A DNA stretch of 64,000 bases from Fomitopsis serialis (lineage: Eukaryota > Basidiomycota > Agaricomycetes > Polyporales > Fomitopsidaceae), in the NCBI RefSeq assembly GCF_022376445.1, contig NW_025954976.1:124001-188000 (forward strand), given 5' to 3'. Positions 23,545 to 35,205 of the stretch are shown piece after piece. Position 1 is the stretch's first letter, and each line of letters opens with the position of its first letter. Below the pieces are notes generated by a model. It was not told the origin of the DNA. It ran no database searches and saw nothing but the letters and a program-made list of their open reading frames with translations. The position numbers were made by a program, and so were the translations under genes.

Positions 23545-25211
23545 ATGTCGGAAGATACAGCTGGCTCGTAAGTGTGCCATTAGCTGTCTGTCGATGCGTC
23601 TGACTTTATAGAATTGGACGGCTCAACGAGGACGTCGGCTGCCGCATCCTCCTCGAGCTTCCAACGCCAGATTTGTTGTCACTGTCAATGACGTGTCGTC
23701 CGCTCCGAAATACATGCATGCCATTCTTGTTCGGTCGCTCCTACATAACGATCTATGGACCACCACAAGTTGAGAAACCGGAATTGTTCCTACCTACATC
23801 GCTCAGGCCTTACGTTCAGTATGCCCGTGAAATACCGTTGAGAGTCGCTGTCATTCCTGACCACCAAAATTTGCAGCTCGCTAGTCATACATGACAAGTG
23901 TCTGGACCAGCGAAGCATACATCACATGAACCAGCGGCTCTACTTCACAGACAACTACATGCGCTGCGGTGCTTTCCCTGGATCCTCTCTTTCCCAACGG
24001 CTGCGAGAGCTATCTCGCCTACGCTCGTTGACAATATACAAGGATAACAGCTCAACGCATGGCCTGTCGTGGGAAACTCTGCGGGCACTTCTCTCTGTAC
24101 CACAGTTACACGAGGTCAAACTCAGATGGCTCTATTTCTGTCCCGACCTACGCCCAGGTGAAGAACTCACCATCGACTCACCAGCTCCGATCACATCTTT
24201 CCACTACCGGATGTACCACCCACGAGATCCATTCAGTTTTCCATCCGAAACGGCCGCACTCTCCGCCGCGTTGCACAGTCTTTGCGAGACTCTCGAGACA
24301 ATAGTCCTTTGTAGTGAGTCTGCCCCGCTATCCACTATGCCCCATTTCCACTGGCCGCGCCTTCGCAAACTCGTGTTTTACGGGATGCCATGGACGACTC
24401 TGCCCGCGCCATTCGTGTCGCTATGCCTGGGGATGCAGAGCCTGCAGTCTCTCTCTTTGAAGTTGTATGCGACACCGTCCGCTGCGCCCCAACCACTTTG
24501 GCCTTCAGGCCAGTCCTGCGCTTTCCCTTGGCCAGCGCTTGAACGTCTTGTCATCTCATTTCCAGATCCTCAAGACGAGATATACGACCATCTACCATCC
24601 TCTCTGCGGGCACTTTCGCTGCGCTGTTGGCCCCACCTCCATGTACAACGCCGGTGGCGCGGATTTGGGTTTGCATGGCGTCAGCGAGACAACGCCATGC
24701 TAGATTCTTCCGCGATGCTCTCAATTCTGCGTCGATGCAACACACTGGATCTCGACCACCTCGAGGTCGAGTATTGTGTTGACAACGAGGACGGTGCACT
24801 CCTGCAATATGTGGCGACTACATTCCCGCATCTCACATCTCTGAAGATCCACTGCTATCAGTCAGCACTTGGGGAAGGGCGGAACATATCTGTCGTGAGC
24901 AGTGATTGTCTAGCTTCGGTTCGCCGATGTCCAGCTCATATTTCGCTCCTTAGGTACAAATCGCTCAGTCGCTTGCTTCTCTCACTGAACTTCGTCGTCT
25001 CAAAGTATACCTAGACGTCGTCGTTGTGTCGCAGCCAGATATGGTGCCTCCCAGAACCAACCTACAGAACGCGGCGGCATTATTTGCGCAAATACTCAGT
25101 TCGTCTTTACGCGAAGTCGTGATATGTAGCAAGGATCTTCCCTCTTGGCACAAATTCCAGGTCGTAGGAAGATGCGCACATAGGCTGGACGCGCGGCTCA
25201 GTGAACGTTGA
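23545..25211 (+). CDS. F-box protein, tandem copy D
   Basis: Intact member of the second subgroup (D, E, F). The first exon MSEDTAGS starts at 23545, followed by an intron to about 23611 and an F-box beginning RLNEDVGCRILLELPTPDLL. The following blocks are LSQRLRELSRLRSLTIYK, SVPQLHEVKLRWLYFCPDLR, LVISFPDPQDEIYDHL, LPSSLRALSLRCWPHLHVQ and LDHLEVEYCVDNEDGALLQY. The 58-bp intron near 23820-23877 carries stops, so splicing is needed here. The last exon starts near 24960 and ends at 25211. Compared with A-C the C-terminal block is shorter, lacking the aspartate/tyrosine-rich insert before the final helix. Confidence 0.82.
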
Positions 25212-25524
25212 CCTTTCAGGAGTTGTGACTGTGCCTCAGAGTCCGAAAATGTAACCTCCGGTTTGACACAAACTGTGGCTGGTCACGGTGTTGTTGCGCT
25301 CAGATGACCAAACACACAAACGTCAGGGAAGAAAGGTGTCAGAGTGAACGCCAAATAATCATATTCCTCAACGTTCAACGAGCGGATTCAAATCAGCCAC
25401 TGAGTCTGTGACGGCGATTACCGAGAGCGGTCACGGTTGTCACGGTGCAGCGTCACTGTACGTAGCCTTGCGGTGTTTCAGTCACTACTACTTCAGGCCT
25501 TCAGGTTCGACCTATCCAGGTACT

Positions 25525-27181
25525 ATGCCCGGAGACACAGCTGGCTCGTAAGTACACTGATACACACTATCAAACATGTCTGAGCGATAGTAGGATGCTA
25601 GAACGGCTCAACCAGGATGTCTGCCGCCACATCCTATTCGAACTTTCAGTGGTTGACTTATTGTCGCTCTCAATGACATGTCATTGGCTTCGGGAGCCAT
25701 GCATGCCTCTCTTGTTCGGCCGTTCTTACCTCACAGTCTACGCCCCGGATAAAGTCGTCCTGCCGGGTTTGTTCCTTCCTACGTCGCTCAGGCCTTACGT
25801 CCAGTACGTCTGCCTGTGTCTTCGACCGCGTCAGGTTCTCACTCTCACCGTCGACTTGGACAGTTCGATGATCATTCGTGACGAGTGTTTGGATCAGCGA
25901 AACAAGGCCAACATGAGAAGGCCGCCCCACTTCACGGACGACCTCAGGCTTTGTGGTGCTTACCCTGGTGCTGCCCTTGCTGAACGGCTGCAAGAGCTAC
26001 CTCATCTACGCTCCTTGACGATACACAAAGTCAACGACTCGATGCATGGCTTGTGCTGGGATACACTGAGCGCGGTCCTCTCCATACCTCATTTACGCGA
26101 GTTCAAAGTCAAGAACCTGTACTTCTGTCCCATCCTACGCGCCGGGGAGCAACTCGACATCGACATCGTAGCTCCGATTACATCATTCCAATTTCGGATG
26201 TGGCATCCACGAGAGCCGTTCACTTTCCCGTCCGAGACGGTCGTGCTGTCTGCCATATTGAGCAAACTATGCGAGACTCTCGAGACTTTGGTCCTCACTA
26301 GTGAGCCCGCCCCACTGTCCACTCTGTCCCAACTTCGCTGGCCTCGTCTGCGCAGGATTACCTTCTACGGCACTCCGTGGACGACGTTGCCCGCGCCGTT
26401 CGTATCACATTTCTCTGGGATGTCGGGACTACGGTGTATTTCTCTGAAGTTGAATCCTCCGCCACACACCGTCCCCCAGGCACTGTGGCCTCCTGGCTAC
26501 GCCTGTTCGTTTCCGTGGCCAGAGCTCGAACGGCTGGTTATTTCGTACCCTGACCCTCAAGACGGAATCTACGAACATCTGCCGTTGTCCCTCCGTGCCC
26601 TGTCCCTGCGTTGCTGGTACCACCTCTATGTCCAGCAACAATATTCCCGATTTGGTGCTTCGCATCCTCCTACCTATGACGCCCTATTATCTTCCTCTGC
26701 AATGCTGTCGATCTTGCATCAATGTAATAGGTTGAATCTGAACCACCTCGAGATCGAGTATCGCGCCGATAATGAAGACGACGCATTGCTGCAATACGTA
26801 GTAGCGACTTTCCCACATCTCGTCTCGCTGAAGATTCATCGATATCGGTCCCATACCGAAGAATGGGAAGGGCGGGATGCACCGGTGGTCAGTCGTCATC
26901 ATAGTCCCGCTACGTTGAAGGTGACTTCGACTCACGTTGCATTTCAGGCCCGCATTGCGCAGACGCTTGCTGCTCTCACTCAACTTCGCCGTCTCAAAGT
27001 ATATCTGGACTTATTGGAAACACCTCACACAACTATTGTACTACATGATGCGGCGGCGGTCTTCGCACAGTTGCTCAGCTCTTCCTTGAATATTCTTATC
27101 ATCCGTAGTCCGAGTGACCCCTCTTGGTATACCTTTGATGTCATTGTCGGTTGCGCTCATGAGCGGCAGGAGATTATGTGA
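25525..27181 (+). CDS. F-box protein, tandem copy E
   Basis: Intact member. The first exon MPGDTAGS (25525) is followed by an intron of about 46 bp and the F-box RLNQDVCRHILFELSVVDLL. The family blocks are complete: LCGAYPGAALAERLQELPHL, SIPHLREFKVKNLYFCPILR, LCETLETLVLTSEPAPLSTL, LVISYPDPQDGIYEHL, LSLRCWYHLYVQ and LEIEYRADNEDDALLQYVV. It ends in VIVGCAHERQEIM with the stop at 27179-27181. Two introns (25804-25863 and 26888-26947) are exactly 60 bp and stop-free. A MITE-like element begins one base after the stop codon, so the C-terminus or 3' untranslated region may have been altered by that insertion. Confidence 0.84.
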
Positions 27182-27732
27182 CAGCTAATTTCAGAACGAT
27201 AGTCACTTGCAAACGCGCGCGACAGACGATGACTAAGCGCTCCAACCTTCAAGAAGGCGGCGCGCACCGCTCTTCTGCACCACTGTCGTTCATCGTCTCC
27301 TGTCAATTTTGCGCGAGCAGACACAACAGATGATATATGATCTGAAATCTGAATTATGGACCTGTCTCTCTACCATTTACAGTAGTAGTGTAGAGCTACC
27401 ATGACTCTCGCAGAGTCCGAATAGTTGAACTCTTTCTACATGGCTCGCGACTGGCAAGGCATGGGATTCACTGGAATGTCAGTGGTGTTGTAGAGCAAGG
27501 CTGACCAGACACATTCTGCATAATTATTGGTTCGCATCAACCTGATTGCTCACGGGATCGTGTCGTGTATGTCGTTGCGAGGGGCTGGTCCTGGACAGGT
27601 CGCTGTGTGTGGAAGATCTCGCGCAGGTTGCAGTGGTGCAGAAGAACGGTGCGCGCCGCTCCCGAAGCGCGGAGCGCTTAGTCATCATATGTCGCGCGCG
27701 TTCGAGAGTGACTATCGTTCTGAAATTAGCTG
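27182..27732. mobile_element. 551-bp MITE-like element with imperfect terminal inverted repeats
   Basis: Left end 27182-27288 (CAGCTAATTTCAGAACGATAGTCACT...) and right end 27628-27732 are inverted copies of each other. Both share CAGCTAATTTCAGAACGATA, AACGCGCGCGACA, GATGACTAAGCGCTCC, GGCGCGCACCG and TCTTCTGCACCACTG, with scattered mismatches. The interior has no coding capacity. Size and structure fit a non-autonomous DNA transposon. The flanks offer only a possible GA duplication, so the superfamily is unclear. Its arms have diverged, unlike those of the foldback element, so it is the older insertion. Confidence 0.7.
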
Positions 27733-28322
27733 GAATAGATTTGGTACATCATTATTCACATGCAGGGTTGACACTGCCCTGACGCTGATGGTGTATGTAG
27801 TTCCAATACTTACATACACAGTTTCACGAGAACAAAACGACAAGCACAGCGATACTTACCATCCAATCGTCTGAACACACTTGCTGGCACCACACCTGTA
27901 ATCCTCTCGCGGTTGAACGCGGTTGTATTTGATCCCACTATTACATACAACATTATCGGTCGTCTGTGTACCCAGCGTGTAATGTAAGCAGGAGAGCGCG
28001 CCCGACCTGCTTGAGGCGGGCAGTACTAGTGTGTATCGTCGTGAACGCACTCGGCGTCATCGTCGTGGGCAGTCGGCAGAGGCGGCTAGGCGGTCTGCAC
28101 GACCGGCGAAGAGAATAGCGGCGGACTAGATGGAGCACATGGGGCGGTGTGCGGGGGATGCGGGGAGAAGGTATGAGTGCGAGTCCGGTATCGTCTATGC
28201 AACCAATATTGATGATAAATAGGCGGAAGGATGAACTTCCGGTGCGGCGAAGCGTAGACTTCAGATGCAAATAGCGCTCAATAGCGCAGCGGGCGGACGT
28301 TGTCGACGGGATAAACCCCAGC
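27733..28322. other. Intergenic region, no supported gene
   Basis: About 590 bp between the MITE-like element and the 3' end of the S-adenosylmethionine synthetase gene. I see no domain, RNA gene or repeat in it. It presumably contains the 3' untranslated region of the synthetase. Confidence 0.4.
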
Positions 28323-29770
28323 TTACAGGCGGAGCTTCTTGGGCTTCTCCCACGAGTACTCGTCGTTGCCTAGTCAAAGATCAGCATCGTTCTCTGACAC
28401 AGTGACGAATGGCCACATACCGAAGTGACCGTAAGACGCGGTCTTGCGGTACTGGGGCTTTTGGAGACCGAGCTCCTGCACGATGACACCTGGCCTGAGG
28501 TTGAAGTTGTTGCGGATGACGTCGACGAGCTCCTCGTCGGTCTTCTTGCCGGTGCCGTACGTGTCGACGAAGATCGACAACGGTTCCGCAACACCAATAG
28601 CGTACGACAGCTGTACGAGGGCGCGGCGAGCGAGGCCACCCGCAACAAGAGACTTGGCTGCAGCCAGATGAGAAACCGATAACTGAACTGGATGAACGAG
28701 CTTACCGATCCAGCGCGCGGTGTACGCCGCCGAACGGTCAACCTTCGACCAGTCCTTGCCAGAGAAGGCACCTCCACCGTGAGCACCCCAGCCACCGTAA
28801 GTGTCAACGATGATCTTGCGGCCAGTGAGACCAGCATCACCCTGAGGACCACCGATGACGAAACGGCCTGAGGGTTGGATCTATTTGCAGAGTCAGATAT
28901 GCGCTGGTGTATAGACTAGTGAATGAACTGACGTGGTAGACGGTGCGCTCATCAAGGAGCTCCTTCGGGATCACCTCCGGAATGATCTTCTCCAAAATAG
29001 CCTTGCGGAGGTCGGGCGTGGAGATCTCCTCGGCGTGCTGGGTGGACACGACGATGGTGTCGACACGGAGAGGGATCGTGGCACCACCCTCCTTCTTGTA
29101 CTCGATCGTGACTTGCGTCTTGGAGTCAGGGCGGAGCCAGGGAAGGACGCCAGCGCGGCGGGCCTTCGACATGGCAGCGTTCAGGCGGTGCGCGAGCACG
29201 AGCGTGAGGGGCATGTACTCGGGCGTCTCGTCCGTCGCATAGCCGAACATGATACCCTGGTCACCAGCGCCGATGTTCTCGAGCAAGCCGTGGTCGAGAC
29301 CCTGCGCGATATCCGGCGACTGCTGCTCAATGGCGACGAGGATGTTGCAGGTCTTGTAGTCGAAGCCCTTGGACGAGTCGTCGTAGCCAATCTCCTTAAT
29401 CGTCTCCCGGATGACCTTCTGGTAGTCGATCTGGCCCTTGGTGGTAATTTCACCGAAGACCATGATCATACCGGTCTTGGCCGCGGTCTCGCAAGCGACC
29501 TTGGAGAACGGGTCCTGTGCCAAGCACGCATCGAGCTGTTCAAAGTAGTTGAGCGTCCATCCCCCTCCCTCACTGTTGTTGAATACGCACGATAGCGTCA
29601 GAGACCTGGTCACAGATCTTGTCTATTCATACCCACACCATTAGACCCGATTTCACCGCGCTATGCATGCGCGTCTACTCACCGGGGTGACCTTCGCCGA
29701 CGGACTCTGAGGTAAAGAGGAAGTGGCCTGGTGCGAGAGCAGCAGCGCGCGCGGAACCGTTTGCAGACAT
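28323..29770 (-). CDS. S-adenosylmethionine synthetase (methionine adenosyltransferase)
   Basis: Makes S-adenosylmethionine from methionine and ATP in the cytosol, supplying methyl groups for most transmethylations. Read on the minus strand: [19 protein letters not shown], then [21 protein letters not shown] with the conserved His and Asp, [17 protein letters not shown], the signature [19 protein letters not shown], and the P-loop-like [19 protein letters not shown]. The C-terminus is [19 protein letters not shown] with the stop at 28323-28325. The length of about 400 residues fits the family. Introns near 29660-29610, 29572-29531, 28929-28881, 28706-28655 and 28421-28372 are short GT-AG. The start at 29770 gives a typical N-terminus. 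No break is seen. The gene symbol is left open because yeast has two paralogues (SAM1/SAM2). Confidence 0.96.
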
Positions 29771-30126
29771 GGCGAAGGAGAGAGTGGGAGAGAGCGATAG
29801 AGGGAGGCCGAAGAGATGCAGCTGGGAGAATTGACAGCAGCCTCTATATTTTGGCAGTCGGGGACCCCGTGCACCGCCCAGCACGCCATCCTCGCCTTCG
29901 GTGCATCGTTCGATGCGGCCATTTTCCTCAGCCGATTTACGTTCGCAGAACGCTCAGCCCATGCTCGCACACCCTTATCCAATATTCTCAGAAGCACACA
30001 TAGCGGGGGCATGGGACCAGTATCGCTACATCTTTCACATAACCGAGCACGAGTGAGAGATACACTTTGACATGAGAATCAGAACGTGTCTATAGTTATT
30101 CATCCATGGCCATGACCCACAGCCAC

Positions 30127-33100
30127 CTACCACACTCCGACTCCCAGAGGGTCTGAAGCAGAGGTTGCTGGCGCAGCAGGAGACGGAGAAGGCGGCTTGT
30201 GAGACGAGGGTGTCGACCTTTCCGCGTCCGAGATTATCGGCGTAAGATGCGGGGAGATGCTCTCGGTACTACGGATACGCGGCGCTGGCGAACTGGGGAA
30301 AGCGACTGTGGGGTCGAGCGGCAAGCGAGAATCGTCCCCTGATGATGATGATTCCTGACGGTGTGAGACATCGACATCCTTCGCTGGCGGCTCAGGCGCC
30401 TGAGGGTCTGCAGCGGTCCAAGGGTTGTGCAGCAGCACAGAGGGCACATTCGGCCGCGACGTCGCCCAAGGGTTCGTGCTTGCACCCAGCGTTTGCGGGA
30501 TTCCTGCAGAGCGGGGCGGCGACGACCGTTGCGCTAACTCGGGCTCTGCTCCAGAGTCGCCCCAGGCACCGATCTCTTCCCGCGACCTCAGTTCGCCTCC
30601 TTGTCCGTCCCCAGGACTGGTCCCGCCCAGTGAGAGCACTTTGAAGTCCTTCGCCATGCCTCCGTAGGCGTCCTGCACCGCCGAGAGAGCTGCAGTCGCA
30701 TTTGTAGAGAACCGCCCCCACATCGATCGCACACCGCCGCTTGAGAATAGGTCTGCAGATGGCATTCCGGCCTGCGGACGTATTGTCGAATATGTTCGCG
30801 TTGATAAAGGCGACGGAGTTCGAGGGGGAACAGGCGAAGGTTGCGTCGTGCGGTTGGGCGGTGTTAGAGTGCGATCAAATCGTCTCATACTCTCGTGCCG
30901 TGTCCGGGGTGATCCTGGGTTCATCGAGCTGGACGCATGACCCGACGGCGAAGGAATTCTGTCAACCGTCCTACGAGTCTCCGGCTGCGCGATCGCGATG
31001 CTAGGGGATGGGCTGGTTCCAGGAGAGGGCGGAAGCGGGACAGACGAAGGTGTCGCACCAGGGTTATTGACAGGATCATCTGAAGCTGTGTCTATAGGGC
31101 CGTGATACTCGGGATCCTGCGCAAGTTGTCGAGTGACGAATCTCCCGTTCATCTCGTCGTCTGCACGGCCATATAGCTGATACCAGAAGCGCACATCCTT
31201 TGGATTGGGCATGAGTACGCCCATGTCAGCGCCCGACCCTCGACGAGAGGGATCATCCAAAGACGGATCGTAATCGGGGTTGATGTTTAACTCATTCTCC
31301 GGAGGTGAGTTGAAGAAGTCCCAAACGCTGACCGTCCGATCGCACGGCGGCGGATTTCCAGCATCGCCAACGCGCCGCTCCCGCTCGGTATTGAAGAGAA
31401 ATGTCCCGAATTGGCACGAGTAAAGATGACAGTGTAGTTGCCGAAGGAACCGCTCGTTGAATTCGAAGCGCTCGGGGAACTGCCGCTGCACCTGACGGAC
31501 GCACTCGAGCCATTGGTGAAACACGGGACTCGTCTCCTTGAGATGACCCTGCGAGGCGAACCTGTTCTGTACGGATGCCAGGAAAGCCTGGGCGGCTTCC
31601 GCACCGCTCGCGTTGCCCGCGTTCTCCACGGGTGCGAGGAAGAACTTCTCAGAAGAGAGATGTCCGCATCGGTCGAGGAACTTGTGGCCGAAAGATAACC
31701 AGTCCTTCTCGATGAGGACTTGGAACCCACGCACGGTCCGATAGAAAGGATCCAGACATAGCTGAGAGAGCGCAGAGAGTTGTGCCGTGCGGTCCCACCC
31801 ATCAGAACAATGTATGAGAACGTGTGAGGAATTCACATGCACGTTCCGCACGATGAGCAGCGAGCCCTCCATGATGGCAGAGATGTGCTTCAGCCAACCA
31901 GAACGTCGCAGGGCCTGCCTGTCCAAGACAGGTACGCCGAGTTCTTCGCCGGGGGACGCGTCGCTCTGGCCGACCGCCGGGACAACTTCAGCCTCCCTCA
32001 GGGCTTCGACGACCTTGTTGAGCGAATCGCGCATGACGTGGATGTGGTCGATGCCCAGATACGCCTTCCTGGCCTCCTTGTAGTTGTCCATATTCTCGGT
32101 ACCGGCACCTTTCGCGGTGTTCGCCATTGCGTTCGTGGTAGGGCGAGCATCGACAATGATGTTAGTGGATGTGGCACCGTACACAGGACCAGCAGAGGCT
32201 CGAGAGTCGGGCGCCCAGTGCGATTGGAAGATCGCTTCTATGAGCTTCTCGTCCTGTATTGAGCGATTTTGCGTCAGACCGACCATCGGCTGGCTGGACC
32301 TCGTGATGCTTCCCTATTACGTTCATGAGAACCTTGGATGCTCAAAAAGAACTATGTCGCAGACTTACGTAGTTAGCCCAGTGAAGATAGGTCAACGCGG
32401 GCAGTCGACCTTTGCTGCGGTACTTGACCGCGTACTGCAAGGTCGTATCGCTGATACGGGTTGGGACAACAAGTCGTGCAGGATATGTTGGGGAGAACTG
32501 AATTACTGACCGTTATATATGAATAAGTGAGATGACTGGAAGTAGAAAGACGCACCGAGTAGTCCTTGTTGATGTCTGTGAATCTCCATGCCTTCGTGCG
32601 CGAACCAACCCCCATTCGCCCGAACTCTTCTCTTGGAGAGTAAAGTGACCATCCATTGTTGACGGAATAAGGAGGGTTCGGCACATAGTAGAACGCGTAT
32701 AACTGCGTTACGGACGCTGTGACAGGCGTCAGGAAGGCGACGCAAGGCTGAGCATTCGGGGAACACGTACTCGCGACGGTGAGCTCCTTCACCGTGTCGA
32801 ACACGTCAATCGCGCTGTCCTCCAGCGCAAACAATAGCGTCGTGGTTTCGAACGTTCGTGTGCGGATCATGAGAGGACATTGTCCTTGTAGGTTCAACGG
32901 GAGGCGCGTTACGAGCGAGATGAGGGGGTACGGGATCTGCGTCACGGAAGTCACTCAACGTCGAGCCCAGGCAGTGCTTACAGACTGACCCACATCTCCT
33001 CCTTTCCGGTGTCATCATAGTGGAATATGAGATGGTGAGCGGTCAGATGCACGGTTCCAGACGCTGTGCTGCCCGTCTTGGTGCAGAACACTCCCTCGAC

Positions 33101-33177
33101 CTGTAAGCGATCCTCAGTGATACACTCGTAGTGACTGTTGAGTCATGTCCTGCCTTCGTTACGCGAATTGAATCCAT
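30127..33177 (-). CDS. Myotubularin-family phosphoinositide 3-phosphatase
   Basis: Removes the 3-phosphate from PI3P and PI(3,5)P2, acting on endosomal and vacuolar membranes. A five-codon first exon (MDSIR, 33175-33177 start) splices to VEGVFCTKTGSTASGTVHLT, the opening of the PH-GRAM domain. IPYPLISLVTRLPLNLQG follows, then the linker WRFTDINKDYS / FSPTYPARLVVPTRISD, LPALTYLHWANYGSITRSSQ, and the active-site loop VLIHCSDGWDRTAQLSAL (CX5R, near 31780-31830). FGHKFLDRCGH and a helical region come next. The C-terminal third is a long Ser/Pro-rich, probably disordered tail with repeated NPW and PSP motifs. The total is roughly 950 residues. Introns are 50-65 bp and keep the frame. No FYVE domain is seen. 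The active-site Cys, Asp and Arg are all present, so it is predicted to be catalytic. Confidence 0.93.
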
Positions 33178-33422
33178 GTCCAGCGGGATGGGCAAAGGTC
33201 ACCGAACAGCCCAAGTAACGAACGCGACTGGAGTCTCTATTAGGAGAGCGCAGGGAGGGAGAGCGTCGCCCAAGCGCCGCCAGTAACCCGCGACAGTCGG
33301 TGTAGGGCGCTTATCGACTTGGACTCGAACTCGGACTCGGAGCTCCTTGCGTTCCCTGATTGCGTCCTCCAGCAAACTACTCGCAGCAGCATTCACCGTC
33401 TATTCCCAGGTTCTGGATCAAC

Positions 33423-34656
33423 ATGTCAGGAATTCCCAACTCGTATGTCATTTTATTACCGTGTGGTGGGACGTCTAAGTCGGATACAGATTAAGAGAGC
33501 TCAATGAGGATGTTCTGTGCCACATCCTCCAAGGGCTTCCAACGCGAGACTTGAAGACAGTGTCGATGGCGTGCCGCTGGCTCCGAGAGGCATGCATTTC
33601 CTTACTACTCAGTCATTGCTCCCTCCTTGTCTATGAGCCGGGGTATCTCGAACATCCCGAAATATTCCTGCCCGCGCCGCTCAGGCCTTACGTCCGGTAC
33701 GTCCATCTGCTGCTATCGATTCTTTGTCCGCTGAGCAAAGCATATAGTTCGCTGACCCTTCGTGACGAGTGCATTGACCAACAATGTGCTGATCTTGATG
33801 ATGACATGGACACGAACTTGCCTCTGTACTACACCGATGACCCCAGGCTTTGTGGTGCTTTTCCCGGCGCCTTTCTCGCTGAACGACTACGAGAGGCCCC
33901 TCACCTGACCTCATTGACTATGCACAAGCAATACATCACAACGCACGGTCTACCATGGGATACTCTACGCGTGGCTCTGTCGGTGCCGCATCTGCGGGAG
34001 TTCAAGTTTAGAAACTTCTATTTCTGCCCTGTCCTACGTGCCGGGGAGGAACTCGACGTCGACTCTCTAGCTCCACTCACATCATTCCATTACCGGATGC
34101 ATCACCCACGACGACCGTGGTCTTTCCCGCCCGACATGGCAGCACTGGCCTATGTGCTAGGCAAACTGTGCGAGACTCTAGAGACATTAGTCCTCTCCAG
34201 CGAGCCAGCGCCGTTGTCCACCCTTGCCGAATGCCTCGTCTGCGAAAGCTCGTCTTCTACGGAACTCCCTGGATGGTACTGCCCAGACCTTTCGTGTCAG
34301 TTTGCTCTGGAATGCAGGGCCTACGGCGTCTCTCGCTGAAACTTAGCCCTCCGCCACACACCATGCCCCAGGTACTTTGGCCACCCGGCTACACCTGCGC
34401 ATTCCCGTGGCCAGAGCTTGAGCGGCTAGTCATCTCGTATCCTGATCCCAAGGACCAGATATACGACCATCTTCCGTCATCTCTTCGTGCGCTATCGTTG
34501 CGATGCTGGCGGCATGTCTATGACGAGCAGAGCTACCACAACTACGCTCTCACGTCTGATTCCAAAGTGTCGTCATCATTTATGGTGGTAGGCCCACCTG
34601 GCATATCTTTGAAGTTGTTGCTGGGCGCACTCTTGGATAGGCAACGGTGTCAGTAG
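33423..34656 (+). pseudogene. F-box protein, copy F, frameshifted and 3'-truncated
   Basis: Sixth copy, separated from the array by the SAM synthetase and myotubularin genes. The first exon MSGIPNS (33423) and its intron lead to the F-box ELNEDVLCHILQGLPTRDLK. It continues through LCGAFPGAFLAERLREAPHL, FYFCPVLRAGEELDVDSL and LCETLETLVLSSEPAPLSTL. Near 34233 the frame breaks, and one added C in TGCCTCGTC would rejoin the next block (LRKLVFYGTPW, ELERLVISYPDPKDQIYDHL, LSLRCWRHVYD). After about 34570 the sequence stops matching the family: the LDHLEIEYRAD block and the whole last exon are missing, replaced by unrelated sequence ending in a stop at 34656. The frameshift may be a sequence error, but the loss of the 3' third looks real. 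Confidence 0.78.
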
Positions 34657-34767
34657 CCTTAGCCACCTCCGGAATCGCACACTGACACTTCCCTGAGCCA
34701 GAGAGATGCCAATATATCTCCTGTGAGTGGAATCTGGATCGGTTGAACGTCCATGTTAATGGTCTAA

Positions 34768-34998
34768 TTGATCATGATAGGTCAGGCTCTCGGAGGCAGA
34801 GTCAACGGTTTTCTTGTTCAGGATATCCATCTGCGCTCTAGTCGACGCATCCCAGTGAATGAGACCAGGGAGAACACCCTGTTTGAGCTCTGTGAGTCCA
34901 ATGTCCGTGCTGGCGGGATGGCGATAGACGGTACTGGTAGGTCGCTGAACGACGTCGACCCTTCGGTTCGGGCGCTTATGGGTGTGGCTGCCACTCAA
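34768..34998 (+). other. Possible 5' exon of the following Cys/His-rich gene
   Basis: An open stretch with a plausible coding composition (ENTLFELCESNVRAGG, AIDGTGRSLNDVDPSVRAL) ending at a GT splice donor near 34999. I could not find a splice path to the next gene that keeps the frame, so this may be a separate gene fragment. Confidence 0.3.
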
Positions 34999-35205
34999 GG
35001 TTAGTACCTCTCACCGACAGCCCAGGGCCATAGCTCATAGACATGCACCGTGTACTGAAGGGTATAAGTCGACCAGAATGCATGTCCGATTATCAATTGC
35101 CACTGTCCCTGTTAGTCTCAGTGGCGCTTTGTCACATCCAAGCCACACAGGTCATATTCTTTGTCTTCCGGGACAAAGCGTGTGGTTAAAGCCACTTTCG
35201 TTGAG

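Noticed and set aside
28933..29595. Plus-strand frame of 220 codons across the SAM synthetase gene
   Set aside because: Antisense shadow of a GC-rich coding sequence; the minus strand carries a complete conserved enzyme.
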